Source: Epiperipatus broadwayi (taxonomy: Eukaryota; Onychophora; Udeonychophora; Euonychophora; Peripatidae). Taken from it: a stretch of DNA of 64,000 nucleotides. Below, in pieces: positions 12,776-23,279 of the stretch. The DNA lies in the NCBI GenBank assembly GCA_028023455.1, contig JAQFVV010000993.1:65376-129375 (forward strand). The letters run 5' to 3'. Positions within the stretch are counted from its first letter, which is position 1, and each line of letters begins with the position of its first letter. The notes below the pieces were generated by a model. That model did not search any database. It saw only the letters and a list, made by a program, of their open reading frames with translations, and was not told the DNA's origin. Both the position numbers and the translations under genes were made by a program.

Positions 12776-12990
12776 ATAAGAAGATCGAACACCAGAAATG
12801 ACCGAATTGAACCTACAGCTTCAAATTTCAGAGTCGACCACTCTGCTAATGCACAGAATCATGCATTGATGCTGTTTTTAAATCTTTTTTTTCCTCATGT
12901 GTCATAGCATCAGCTGGGAAGCGAACCCGCTAACCGGGACAACTACTTGAAAGCGGCTGTCGCTGATCTCTCGACCACCAATGCTTGACT
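12776..12990 (-). mobile_element. Two adjacent tRNA-derived SINE head modules
   Basis: Minus-strand pol III promoter boxes occur twice. In the proximal module, A-box-like TAGCAGAGTGG is at 12838-12848 and B-box-like GGTTCAATTCG at 12803-12813, with tRNA-like spacing. In the second, A-box-like TGGTCGAGAGATCAGC lies near 12962-12977 and B-box-like GGGTTCGCTTCC near 12918-12929. Neither closes a convincing acceptor stem, so these are SINE heads or pseudo-tRNAs, not functional tRNA genes. The second module recurs at 14322-14416. Confidence 0.6.
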
Positions 12991-13189
12991 AAATCTTATT
13001 TTACTTTTAAATACGTGTAACTATTTGGGAATCAGCTTAAATAATCATAAAAATTGCTTGGATGATTAGGAGTAAAAAATGATAAGTAAAGCAGTCTGAG
13101 AAAAAAATTAACAGTATTGTCATATAATAAATATGTTGTAGCAAGAATTGTATGGAAGAGAGTGGTAGTAGCAGGGTTAATTTATGGTA

Positions 13190-13720
13190 ATGATATGTGA
13201 TGTAATATGGCTACTTCCTTATTGATGTCAGAAATCTCTTGGTAACTATGCCCAGAGAACCCTGTTAGCCACTTTATTTTCCCTTTCCATTCCCCTCTCT
13301 AAGTTTTTTCCATATTCTTCTCTATCCTGTTCCATCCCATTTCCACAATATCATCTTTGCCCACTTATGAACTTCATATCTAAATTCCCCTTATCTTTTT
13401 CAAACCCAGCATAAAAATCAAGAACCCCCTTTCTGTATAATGACTTTGTTTATATTTATTTTCCCACAACTTCATTATTATACCCTTTCTGCTTGTAAGC
13501 ATTTTCATTCAATTAACAGATGCCTAATATTTTCCATGCTTTCCTTACATAACTTGCAGACTAAATCACTCCCTTTTCTCCATTTGTGTGTATATTCGCT
13601 TATTGCTAATGATTCTATTAGAGCTTTAAACATAATAATAAATCTATATGCATTAGTGACATCTGCATTCACTACAACTTATTTAGAATCAGACAGCATA
13701 CTCTGATTTTTAAACAGTAC
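13190..13720 (-). pseudogene. LINE reverse-transcriptase C-terminus remnant (zinc knuckle)
   Basis: Conceptual minus-strand translation, with stops, gives CKLCKES...RHLLIE and 'KCLQAER', resembling the CxxC...H...C zinc-binding module at the C-terminus of many LINE polymerases. A related copy lies at 54.9-55.6 kb on the plus strand, and the two share the downstream block that translates as 'GIVTKRFLT'. Stops and frameshifts make it a pseudogene. The LINE clade cannot be assigned without the polymerase domain. Confidence 0.6.
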
Positions 13721-13734
13721 TCATTGAATGACTA

Positions 13735-13970
13735 AAACATCACATGATCACTATTTCTTATGCTTACTCAAGTATTTAAAATAGCCTCAAACTCTCCATA
13801 CAATAGTACCTTTTAGTCCAAGCCATAGTAATTAATGCTTGCTACAAGGTTTGTGCATAGAATCCTTATCTAGTGATTAGGCACTAAATAAGGGTTATAT
13901 GCACAAATCTTTTAACACTTGCACTAGGTGGCACTACTGTATGCAGAGTTCAGTGCTTACTGCTGAATTA
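13735..13970. repeat. R1 repeat, short inverted pair
   Basis: A minus-strand R1 piece beginning 'aacatcacatgatcac' runs to about 13890 and is followed by a plus piece ending in 'gcactaggtggcactactg'. The junction is near 13892. No hammerhead-like block is included. Confidence 0.6.
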
Positions 13971-14321
13971 AAACCAAATATTTTCATATTTAAAAGCACT
14001 TTTAAAACCAGATTTGCTTCACTTATGCACCTGAGTAGAGAATGAATTATAGCCTTCCCTATAGCAAAAATAATAAAATATAAAAATTACTACAGAAATA
14101 TAAATTTTTTTTAATTGGTTGCTTTATCAATTTTTTTTTAAGATTTAATATAAATTAAACAAAAGATTTTAATAATTACAGACAAGTGCTTCATAAAGAA
14201 TTGTAATTATTATTAGCAGAATGACTGCATTATGAACAAAGTAATACTTTTTATTTTTAATAAGACCATTGGTTTAGTAATAGTTTTTGTTTAATTAGTT
14301 ACTTTAACATTTTTTTCTTCT

Positions 14322-14416
14322 TATGTGTCATAGCATCAGCTGGGAAGCAAACCCGCTAACTCGGGACAACTGCTTGTAAAGCATCTGTCACTGACCTCTC
14401 AACCACCGATGTGTGA
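14322..14416 (-). mobile_element. tRNA-derived SINE module, second copy
   Basis: Homologous to the module at about 12893-12985: both contain 'catagcatcagctgggaag' on the plus strand and a B-box-like segment on the minus strand (GCGGGTTTGCTTCCC, 14342-14356). A-box-like TGGTTGAGAGGTCAGTG lies at 14389-14405. The leader sequence of the first module at 12.8 kb is absent. Confidence 0.6.
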
Positions 14417-14934
14417 GAATTCACAATTGAAAAAAAAAAAGTGTTTGGAACAACCCAGCCTGTTTGGTACAGTTCAGAAATATATCCGGCAAGGTATTAA
14501 TAAAGTCAAATTAAAATTTAAATATATACCTGTCATATTTAATATGTGACAGTTGTGAACAATTCTTACAGTTTATTAATGGTAAAATGTTTGTGAATAT
14601 GACACATGATGGGATGTGAAAGTGATATGTGTCAGCCTTAGAGAGAAACATCCCTATATTCATTAATCGGATTACAGAGAAATAGGGATTTTATATATAA
14701 GATATATATAGAGAGAAATAATACCATTAAGTATATTTACATTATTACAAATTGTACATTCATTCATAAAAATATATAAATCAATAATTTAGTCTATAAT
14801 GTAAATTATACAGGCATGTATATCTGTGTGTCATATAGAGAAGAAAAATTCTGTAATAATAGTAATTTTTACTATTACTAAAGAATTTGTATTCTCTGTA
14901 TAACACATGGCACATGTATGCATAATTCACACAC

Positions 14935-14961
14935 ACACGCATATATATATATATATATATA
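14935..14961. repeat. (AC)/(AT) microsatellite
   Basis: A short ACAC run continues into about eleven AT units, just outside the 600-bp inverted repeat. Confidence 0.9.
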
Positions 14962-15132
14962 GTAATAATAAAAAGTCAGATGTCACATGACTTATATACA
15001 GGTTGCATTTACAAATATGTAAAATTAAGAGCATGCTAATGAGCTCTAAACAAGCCTTTTTTTTTTTTTTTTATGATAAATGCTACTACAAGAGAAGGCA
15101 TTCAAATCATTTTTATCTTCGATTGTCCCTAT

Positions 15133-15171
15133 CCCCAGACCAGTTTCAACCTATGGGTCTCTTCAGTGAGC
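15133..15171 (-). ncRNA. Hammerhead-ribozyme-like motif, left arm
   Basis: Read on the minus strand: CTCA, CTGAAGA (15160-15166; position 7 of the core is variable), hairpin GACC-cata-GGTT, GAAAC, TG, GTC (15138-15140), then TGGGG. The CTCA/TGGG flank gives four pairs including one G.T. All conserved hammerhead blocks are present in order, with GTC as cleavage triplet. Confidence 0.5.
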
Positions 15172-15436
15172 AGTTGGGACATTAGATTCAAAAAACCAAC
15201 CTCTGACTTTTTATTATTACTATTATTATTTTGCTGTTCGGGCTTTGGCTAAATTAAATGGCTAAGCCTATTAATATATGGACTATCTGAATTAAGTTCA
15301 GGCCCATATGATTTTTTCAGTTGGAGAGCTGATTTTAAAGACATGCAGATGTCTAAAAGTTTCAGATCTTCTTCTTGACAATAAATTTTAGATAAATGCT
15401 TAGCTTGAGTTGGTTTTTTGAATCTAATGTCCCAAC

Positions 15437-15476
15437 TTTTCACTGAAGAGACCCATAGGTTGAAACCGGTCTGGGG
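15437..15476 (+). ncRNA. Hammerhead-ribozyme-like motif, right arm
   Basis: CTGAAGA (15443-15449), GACC (15450-15453), loop cata, GGTT (15458-15461), GAAA (15462-15465), C, CG, GTC (15469-15471), TGGGG (15472-15476). Stem II abuts the core with no extra base. Stem III would be AC/GT within a self-complementary ACCGGT, suited to a dimeric fold. Stem I in this arm is weaker (TTCA/TGGG). Confidence 0.5.
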
Positions 15477-15603
15477 ATGGGGGCAATCCAAGATAAAAAT
15501 GATTTGAATGCCTTCTCTTGTAGTAGCATTTATCATAAAAAGAAAATTAAAATAAAAAAAAGCTTGTTCAGAGCTCATTAGCATGCTCTTAATTTTTTAT
15601 ATA

Positions 15604-16103
15604 NNNNNNNNNNNNNNNNNNNNNNNNNNNNNNNNNNNNNNNNNNNNNNNNNNNNNNNNNNNNNNNNNNNNNNNNNNNNNNNNNNNNNNNNNNNNNNNNN
15701 NNNNNNNNNNNNNNNNNNNNNNNNNNNNNNNNNNNNNNNNNNNNNNNNNNNNNNNNNNNNNNNNNNNNNNNNNNNNNNNNNNNNNNNNNNNNNNNNNNNN
15801 NNNNNNNNNNNNNNNNNNNNNNNNNNNNNNNNNNNNNNNNNNNNNNNNNNNNNNNNNNNNNNNNNNNNNNNNNNNNNNNNNNNNNNNNNNNNNNNNNNNN
15901 NNNNNNNNNNNNNNNNNNNNNNNNNNNNNNNNNNNNNNNNNNNNNNNNNNNNNNNNNNNNNNNNNNNNNNNNNNNNNNNNNNNNNNNNNNNNNNNNNNNN
16001 NNNNNNNNNNNNNNNNNNNNNNNNNNNNNNNNNNNNNNNNNNNNNNNNNNNNNNNNNNNNNNNNNNNNNNNNNNNNNNNNNNNNNNNNNNNNNNNNNNNN
16101 NNN
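15604..16103. other. Assembly gap (500 N)
   Basis: Exactly 500 Ns, probably a gap of set or estimated length. The frame crossing it is not real. Confidence 0.99.
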
Positions 16104-16199
16104 TCTATTATTAACAGTTGAATGTAATTAGACTATTAAAACAAACTTAATTTTCTCTAAAGACATTCAATAGTTAATATTAGATGATGAAAATAATCC

Positions 16200-16925
16200 A
16201 ATTTATAAACACAAGTGAATAAAAAACAACTTATAGAAAAAAGTAATTCCCAACTCACATAAATATAGCAATCTGACAACATTTCTATATAGAATTTTGA
16301 AGTTATACAAGTTAGAATCTGACTGTAAGTCTAACATTGAAAAGAAATTATGCATTGATGAGTTCAAATATAGGATACTTACTAACATTCTTATTAAATT
16401 TTACAAGATCAGAACTAGACATATACCATCTGACAACAAGTTCTAAATATTTCACCCTTATATTCTTAAAGTATCCAGAAATATAAATAGGTTATGCTTG
16501 GATTCATGTACAATCCATTTTTGCCCTCTGCCCTCAGTAAACATATTGATCAATAATTCCAAAAAAAACTTCCTACCAAACATACCCTCCACACTGTTTA
16601 CAAGATTGCTTGCACTCTAACCAGCTGCAAAATGATCTACTTTGGAGAATCACATGACAGCCTAGTTACAAGATTGGGCCAACATTAATACCTTTACAAA
16701 AAGGTTGAGAACAAACCAGATCACAAATCCAGGAGCACCAAAATAAACTCAGCCATACATTCAAACTTAAATCAGCCAGCTTCATGTGCATCAAGAGAAA
16801 TAATTCTACGCCCAAATTAAAAAGGGCATGGCATATTGCTAATAATCCTAATTCTACAAATAAAAAGGAATCCTGCTTCCCCTCTCTAAAATGTGGCTGA
16901 TTTAACTCAATTATATACATTTACA
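16200..16925 (+). pseudogene. Penelope-like element C-terminus (GIY-YIG endonuclease)
   Basis: Plus-strand translation across frameshifts gives, in order: 'HPYILKVSRNINRL', a linker with 'VNILINNSK', 'HTVYKIAC', a Cys pair, 'MIYFGESHDSLVTRL' and 'QH', then 'SAIHSN' and 'SREIILRP'. This is the layout of the Penelope-like linker and GIY-YIG nuclease: VYKI and YFG stand for the GIY and YIG motifs, with the following Arg. PLE endonucleases nick target DNA to prime reverse transcription. The polymerase part is missing and may lie in the upstream gap. This copy differs from the PLE family at 41 and 52-54 kb. Confidence 0.72.
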
Positions 16926-17094
16926 TAAATTTACATTATGTTTATTTCCCCACTCTCCTGTTCACCAGTCATTGCTATGAATATGATATCAAAACCAAGA
17001 TATTGAAAGTGGCTTAGCATAATATTATAACAAACTTTGAAATTTAGACTGTTCTCATTTAAGTTTTTCTAGTGCTTATAATTTAAAATCCATC

Positions 17095-17575
17095 AAAACA
17101 TCACATGATCACCATTTCATATGCTTACAAAGGTGTCCACTTGATGGCACTACTATATGGGGTGTGGTATTCTTTATTAACAGCATGTGTCAGCAAATAA
17201 AATGGTTTTGGTGGCTTTTTACCTATCCTATCTATAGGATAATTGACTGTGGTTTTTGAAAAAACAAAGACACCAGAAGATATAGATGCTGAACTGAGTT
17301 CACATATATATGACTATGCAAGAGAATGAGCTTGGGTTGGAAACATTATGGTGCTTTCACCCTAAGCTCTTCTGGAGAATTTATTAGATCCTATGGTCTA
17401 GGTGCAGTGCTTTTAAATCCAAGGCTCCTCACTGATGAAAGCCATAAGCTAGAAACTAGTCTAAGGACATTAAATGAGTAGGCACTAGATAGGAATTTTA
17501 TGCACAAACCCTCCTCCATTCATAGATTATAAAGGTTAGCACTTGGTGGCACTACTATTTATCTATAAAAAAGTT
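17095..17575. repeat. R1 repeat, inverted pair with nearly full plus unit
   Basis: A short minus piece (17095-17126, 'aacatcacatgatcaccatt') is followed by a long plus unit (17128-17575) that carries R1 landmarks in order, including 'gatgctgaactgagttcaca'. A hammerhead-like block lies at 17427-17466: CCTCA, CTGATGA, GAAAC, TA, GTC, TAAGG, where one stem I pair is now C.A. Confidence 0.7.
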
Positions 17576-18289
17576 ACCGATATATATATATATACTTCAC
17601 AATGTAATAAAAAGAGGTGTATCTTAGAAGTAATAAAGAGAATCAAAAACAAAATACTTGTTTGAAAAACAAACAGATTACCACTGACATTGAAAACATT
17701 AACCAGCTAAAATATAGTTATGCCAAATATGTATTTAGAAGAGACAATATTAGATAAATAACTAGATTTAAACTGACACTAGAAACTGTAAAAGACCTAG
17801 AAAGTGATCACGTGTGAAATGTATGAAGAAGAAAAATTGCTAGCATGATATGGAAATAAGCCATGGACTGTAGAATGAATAACTCTTCTAGGACATTTAT
17901 CCTAAGCCAATTTAATAATGATAATAACATATTCTTACAGATTTAAAATATTATTCTAGATGTTTTTTACCTTACCATAATAAATTAGCAAAACATTTTT
18001 AAAATCTGCAACCAAAAAGGTTTTATTATTTTCTTCATATGAATTAGTTGAAAATGTTTTCAGTGTGGTTCATGAAATCATAACTCCCACTAATTGGTTA
18101 GTTGTACTACCCTATTTATTAAGGAATAATTGTGATAATTATTTAAATTAGATTTACATATTCTATTTGGGGAAAAATTTGAAAAATGTTTTCTTTCTTA
18201 TTGATAACATGATTATTGTTGGAAATAAACCAGACCTTCTTAACTTTTCACTTACTGTTGATTCATTCCATGCAAACTAAAGTGCTATT

Positions 18290-18615
18290 CTTTGGATCAA
18301 AGGTGTGTCCAAATTATTGTTCATGCTTCCAGAAGATGTATTTATATTCGGTATTATTTTTAGCTCGATGGGACAATTGTGATATTTTTCCCAGTTCCCC
18401 CATAGTATAGAATTGCAGGTGGTATTATTGCACTGAGATTTTATACACAATCTGCACCTGCACAACTATACTATGGTAAATCAAGAGCAAACATCCCCAC
18501 AAGAGTGGCTAACACAAATACCTATATAGGCTTGCAAAAAATAATCCTGAATATAAATCTATCTTCTGAGAGCATGAACAACAACTTATTCATACCTTCA
18601 ATACAAAGAATGTCA
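18290..18615. repeat. Imperfect inverted repeat, unknown family
   Basis: The left arm (about 18300-18435) and right arm (about 18445-18610) are inverse copies; compare 'ccatagtatagaattgcagg' with the inverse of the right-arm segment near 18460-18480, and 'gttcatgcttccagaagat' with the inverse of 18560-18590. The centre is near 18440. I do not recognise the unit. Confidence 0.6.
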
Positions 18616-19374
18616 ACTTAGTTTGCATAGAACAACCAACCACATTCACATTATCGGTAAGAAAGAAAACAGTATTTAACTTTTGACCAAATGGAATCTG
18701 TAAAATCTAATTTAAATTATTATCTTAATTATTCCTCAGTAAATAGGGCAGATCATCTAGCCAATCAGTGAGAGCTATGATTCTGGGTGAAAATACAGAA
18801 ACCATCTCAGATGTTTCTAAGAAAAAAGAAACTAATTCATATAAAAACAATAATAAAACTTTTTTGATTGTGGATTTTAAAAATGTTTGGCAAATTTATT
18901 ACAAATACAAACAAAAAGGAAAAAGTAATATTACATATTTCCACATCTGTTCATTTCTAAAGAAATTATTTAAATTTTCCAAACTCAATGATATTTTTGT
19001 TATTTGTCATTTGTTTTTAAGGTGTGAATGAATAAATATTTATTTATCTTAAATCTAATAAATTATGCTTTAAACTAAATATTTTTTCAATATATTTTAA
19101 CACTCACTATTAGCAATTTCATGGATGAGCAATTTCATAGATGGCATAGAAACTAAGCTTGTAAATGCCTTCAGGATAAGTTTACGTTGTCCAAAAATAT
19201 AACATTCTATTTTTAAAAATAAATATTTCTGTTCAAAATAAATTATTAATAATTTATATTCTTGATTTGTAATAACAATTGTATAAATAATTGTACAAAA
19301 AAGAATCTTGAATTATAATAAATTCACAAATATCCATTATTTGTCTGAAGGTTTGTAATGATGGTATATTATAA

Positions 19375-19655
19375 GATGTGATATGTTGGACTATTTCCAT
19401 CATTTATGAGTGAATGTTGAATGTATAGAAAATTTTAAACTTTATTTAAACTTTTCAAATACAAACAACTTGTTAGTAATAACACAGAAATAGACAATAC
19501 AGGCTAGTAATACACAACATTTCGAGTTGTATTATTCTCCACTCTTCTTGAGGTGTTGCTGCCCTATATGCACAGTGACAATATTCACTTAGAAGTTGAA
19601 CTCGCACCTTTAGATTCTTGTATATTGAATTTAAGGCAAATGCTCTACCAACTGT
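19375..19655 (-). mobile_element. tRNA-derived SINE, left (minus) copy of palindrome
   Basis: On the minus strand the unit starts at the palindrome centre with 'gttggtagagcatttgcctt', which resembles a tRNA D-arm/A-box. A B-box-like 'gcgagttcaacttc' follows about 45 bases later, then a body with CTCAAGA - hairpin - CGAAA, and a tail ending near 'gtccaacatatcacatc'. The arm is a near-perfect inverse of 19658-19940, so the pair is young or has been gene-converted. Confidence 0.75.
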
Positions 19656-19940
19656 TGGTAGAGGGTTTGTCTTAAATTCAATATACAAGAATCTAAAGGT
19701 GCGAGTTCAACTTCTAAGCGAATATTGTCACTGTGCATATAGGCCAGCAACACCTGAAGAAGAGTGGAGAATAATACTACTCGAAACATTGTGTATTACT
19801 AACCTGTATTGTCTATTTGTGTGTTATTACTAACAAGTTGTTTGTGTTTGAAAAGTTTAAATAAAGTTTAAAATTTTCTATACATTCAACATTCACTCAT
19901 AAATGATGGAAATAGTCCAACATATCACATCTTACAAATA
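19648..19940 (+). mobile_element. tRNA-derived SINE, right (plus) copy of palindrome
   Basis: A-box-like 'gttggtagag' (about 19650), B-box-like 'gcgagttcaacttc' (about 19702-19715), body and 3' tail matching the left copy in inverse. The body holds a hairpin block: ACAC (19750-19753), CTGAAGA (19754-19760), an extra A, GAGT/ACTC hairpin, GAAA (19783-19786), CATT, GTGT (19791-19794). ACAC pairs with GTGT. The 71-codon frames on both arms are mirror images and are not genes. Confidence 0.75.
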
Positions 19941-21857
19941 TCCATGTTTTTGGTTATTCAAATTATTTTCTCTGAACAATATCATAAAAATTACCTGATG
20001 TCATACAAAAGGGTGATCATCAAGGCAGGGATAGGACAGAGCTAAAACTCTCTTGTCTTACCAAATTTTTGCTTTTCTGACTAACTATGGAGTACTTTCC
20101 AAACTGAAATTTTATATTAAAATATATACATAAAAATATATATATTTTAAAATAAAGCTTATGAAAATTCTCAATAGGGGATGAATGGTTAGGTTTTAAA
20201 AATGAAAATCTTCACTTGAAAGAAAGGATTGGTTAAATATTAATAAAAATAAAATATTTTTGAAATAAAAAATTTATTTGAATTATAAAAGCTTTCAGAT
20301 TAAAATTTACTTTTTCTTTTTAATAAACATAATTCAAAAAGCTCTTATTTTACTATACCAAATTCATGTAAATTAAAAGGTTTTTATTTCTCTGATTAGG
20401 CTTACCACCTATATACACATAAAAAATTTGAATATATTTTAAAAAAAGAACTATTAATAGCTTTTAAAATGGACTTAACACTCTTATATTCTGACAGATT
20501 TCTTTGTTCTTACTTATTTTAAGCTTTTAACTTTCACTTTAATATTAAATTATTATTATTTGTCAGAATATAATAAATTTGACCTCATTTGGTAGATATT
20601 TTTGTTTAGGAATGAAATAAATTTTAAAAATCACATTTGATTTTCAGAATTATTTTAAAATTTTAATTTTAATCAAAACAAAGCATTGTTTCATCATCAA
20701 ATTTCAGGTGGAGCTGATTCAATTTACAAAATGAATGAAATCTTTTTTGTTTGATATTTGTTTTAAAAATCTGAAGAAATTATTTTTAATATCTAGTAAA
20801 TCTATCCATTTATGCTTTAAAAGTTTTTTTTTTTTTTACAATTTTTATGATATCACTAAATGTTATAACAGGTTGTTTAGTGAGAACATTTCTAGTCAGT
20901 TGTATTTTCCACAATCATAATCTGTATAGTAACATTATTCAGAAGAATATATATTTTTATATTTAAAAACATTTCTGTAAAAAATAAATATATAATGATA
21001 TATATTTTTGATTTGCAATAATTATTAGATAATTACTATACAAAAGTAATCATAAACTTTTTAAAAAATCAAGTTTTTATATGATTGTAATATTTTCTTG
21101 AAGTAATCTCACAAATTTTAGATCACCAAATATATAATAGGCATCCATCATCAAGAAGTTTAAGAAACTTTAATGACCTGCTTATTCAATTATCCTGACA
21201 TCTTTTAAATATTTTTAAAATTTAAAATATTAGATAAATAATATACATGAATTTTAAAGCTGTAAAAAAAGGTTTGCAAAATTTCTCAGTAGAGGGCAAA
21301 AAATACAAATTCAATTTTTTGATTCCCTGTTTGATAAAATATCATAATGAAAAACAGAAAGATTAATAAGTGATTATTACTAAACTGACATTAGACCACA
21401 ACAGAGCCAGAGTAAACAAAATCAAACAGGCAGTACCATATTGATTAATAGTCATATCAAAAATGTAAAGATTTAGTCTATTTAATTGAAAGTTTCATAA
21501 GCAAGTAGAAGATTTTCTAAAGCAGCTGAAATGTCATCAATCTAGGTAGAAATTCAATAGTTTATTAATAAATTGGATATTAATTTTAAATCTTATACTT
21601 GCTTTTTAAAAATCTAGTCTCCTAAAAATGTAAATAAACATCTTCACTAAAAGTGCACTTGGTTTAAGTTATAAAGAAATCACCTCATTACCTTTTCAGT
21701 CAGCTGAATGAGGTTCAAACTTTATATATTCACACAGAGTGTTGCTGAAATATTATAACATTTGGGAGAGTGATTTCAATATTTTCTATTTAATTTTAAG
21801 CTAGCAATATGCACTATATTATATTATTATATTTATATATAATAATAAGAACAATTA
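19941..21857. other. AT-rich non-coding stretch
   Basis: No gene, tRNA-like box pair or strong inverted repeat was recognised. Confidence 0.4.
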
Positions 21858-22016
21858 AAGGGATTTGAACTCGGATTTTTAAGCTCCTCATGTTCATCTA
21901 CTGTATCAAATGCGATGGATACACATGACCACATACATGTGAAAAAAATAAATAATCTCTAATATATGTATTACATGCTGATCTAGCACTCATCAATTGA
22001 TGTGGATCATATCCCA
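21858..22016 (-). mobile_element. Hammerhead/tRNA repeat (HT), left copy
   Basis: On the minus strand a hammerhead-like block precedes a tRNA-like module. Core TTGATGA (21990-21996; consensus CTGATGA), hairpin GTGCT/AGCAT (21985-21989 with 21975-21979), GTAA for GAAA, then 'tacatata' and TTAG. Downstream is a tRNA-like part with B-box GAGTTCAAATCCC (21860-21872). It stands head-to-head with the copy at 22064-22225. Core positions 3 and 13 are mutated, so this copy is probably inactive. Confidence 0.6.
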
Positions 22017-22063
22017 CACACATATATATTTAGAGCGCTGATTATATATGTGTGTATATGTGT

Positions 22064-22225
22064 AGGAGATGATGATTGGACCAACTGATGAGGGCTAGTT
22101 CAACATGAAATACATATATTGGAGATCATTTATCTTTATCACATGTATGTGGACATGTGTGTTAGTTGTAGTGGATAGAATGGATGATCATGGGGAGATT
22201 AAAAGTCTGGGTTTAGATTATTTTA
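22064..22225 (+). mobile_element. Hammerhead/tRNA repeat (HT), right copy
   Basis: Hammerhead-like block 22067-22135: AGAT and ATGAT on the left pair with ATCAT and ATCT on the right, and CCAA (22081-22084) pairs with TTGG (22119-22122), giving a stem I with an internal loop. The core is CTGATGA (22085-22091) and GAAA (22107-22110). A short stem III (ATA/TAT) ends in ATA at 22116-22118 as candidate cleavage triplet. Stem II is decayed here. A tRNA-like module follows (A-box-like 'tagttgtagtggatag', B-box-like CTGGGTTTAGATT at 22207-22219). Confidence 0.65.
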
Positions 22226-23279
22226 ATTACATCTACATTAAATATATACATTATACTTGTATTTTAATATTAGTAATTAGAACAATAAATTTTAATAATA
22301 TTTTGTTTGGATAATAGCAGATTTTAAGTAAGTGGTGTTTGGATTAATAGTTGTCTGCCTATACTTAAAATTTTTATATCACCACTTATACTTCAAAGTT
22401 ACAGAATGAAATAGAAGTTTTGAATACTCTACATCCATTCTGGACAAACTGTACCTCACAATCCACATATATCTCATCAGTTGGTCTAATACATCTCTCA
22501 GTTAACTTTTGATATAAGATCATGATATAATTTATATTAGCTTGATGTATCTATATTTTATTTTCAAACTGTACATGCTTTATTCTTTTGTGATAGCAAT
22601 TTTATAATGATTGGTTTATGTAATCAATTTTATGATTTTATTGTTATAGTTTTCTGGAAATATGTATTGTTCAAATTTATCGGTTCAGTTTTCATTTGAA
22701 CTTCACCGAATGGTTTTGTTATTCTTTGTACAATTTTAGTTCAGTGTCATGTTTGTTTTTTTACTTTGACTTTCGAACATCAACTTTTGTTACTTTAATC
22801 AAGTAATAGGGTAATTATTTTTAATTTATATTCAGAAAAACCAAAGAATTATTGCCCTAAGTACTCTCATTAAAAAAAAATAAAAAACTGTTGTATACTA
22901 ATATCAAATTTTGGGACAACATCAAAACCCCAAACACAACTGTTAAATGAATACCTTACAAAATTATTGCATACTTCAATAATAAATTATATGCCAAACT
23001 TTAATGTTTTTACTAATCAGATACAATCAGATGTGTATAATTTTTTTTTTTAATTTTATACTCATTTATTTTGTTCTCTTCAATTTTTGTAAAATTAATA
23101 AATCTTATTAATATGTAAATCAAATATTTGCTTTTGTTGAATACTTCAAATATTTTAATGCCACTCTTGAATATATCTTAATCTTAACATGTGAACGCCT
23201 GTGGGCATAAAGCTTATCCACCTCTGCTTTACATGTAAGAAAATGTACATGGGGCAAGGACGATAGTGGTAAATTAATA

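Larger units (their letters stand above)
15003..15602. repeat. Long inverted repeat truncated by assembly gap
   Basis: Arms of about 200 bp (15003-15205 and 15405-15602) are inverted copies, sharing for example 'agcatgctaatgagctc' at the outer end and 'aatctaatgtccca' at the inner end. The spacer is about 200 bp and carries a TTA-rich run. Each arm contains a hammerhead-like block, annotated separately. The right arm runs directly into the run of Ns, so the full repeat may be longer. Confidence 0.85.

Noticed and set aside
15583-16131. 182-codon frame
   Set aside because: It spans 500 Ns and has no sequence support.
19473-19833. Two nearly identical 71-codon proteins on opposite strands
   Set aside because: They are the two arms of the SINE palindrome, and the frame runs through the tRNA-like region.
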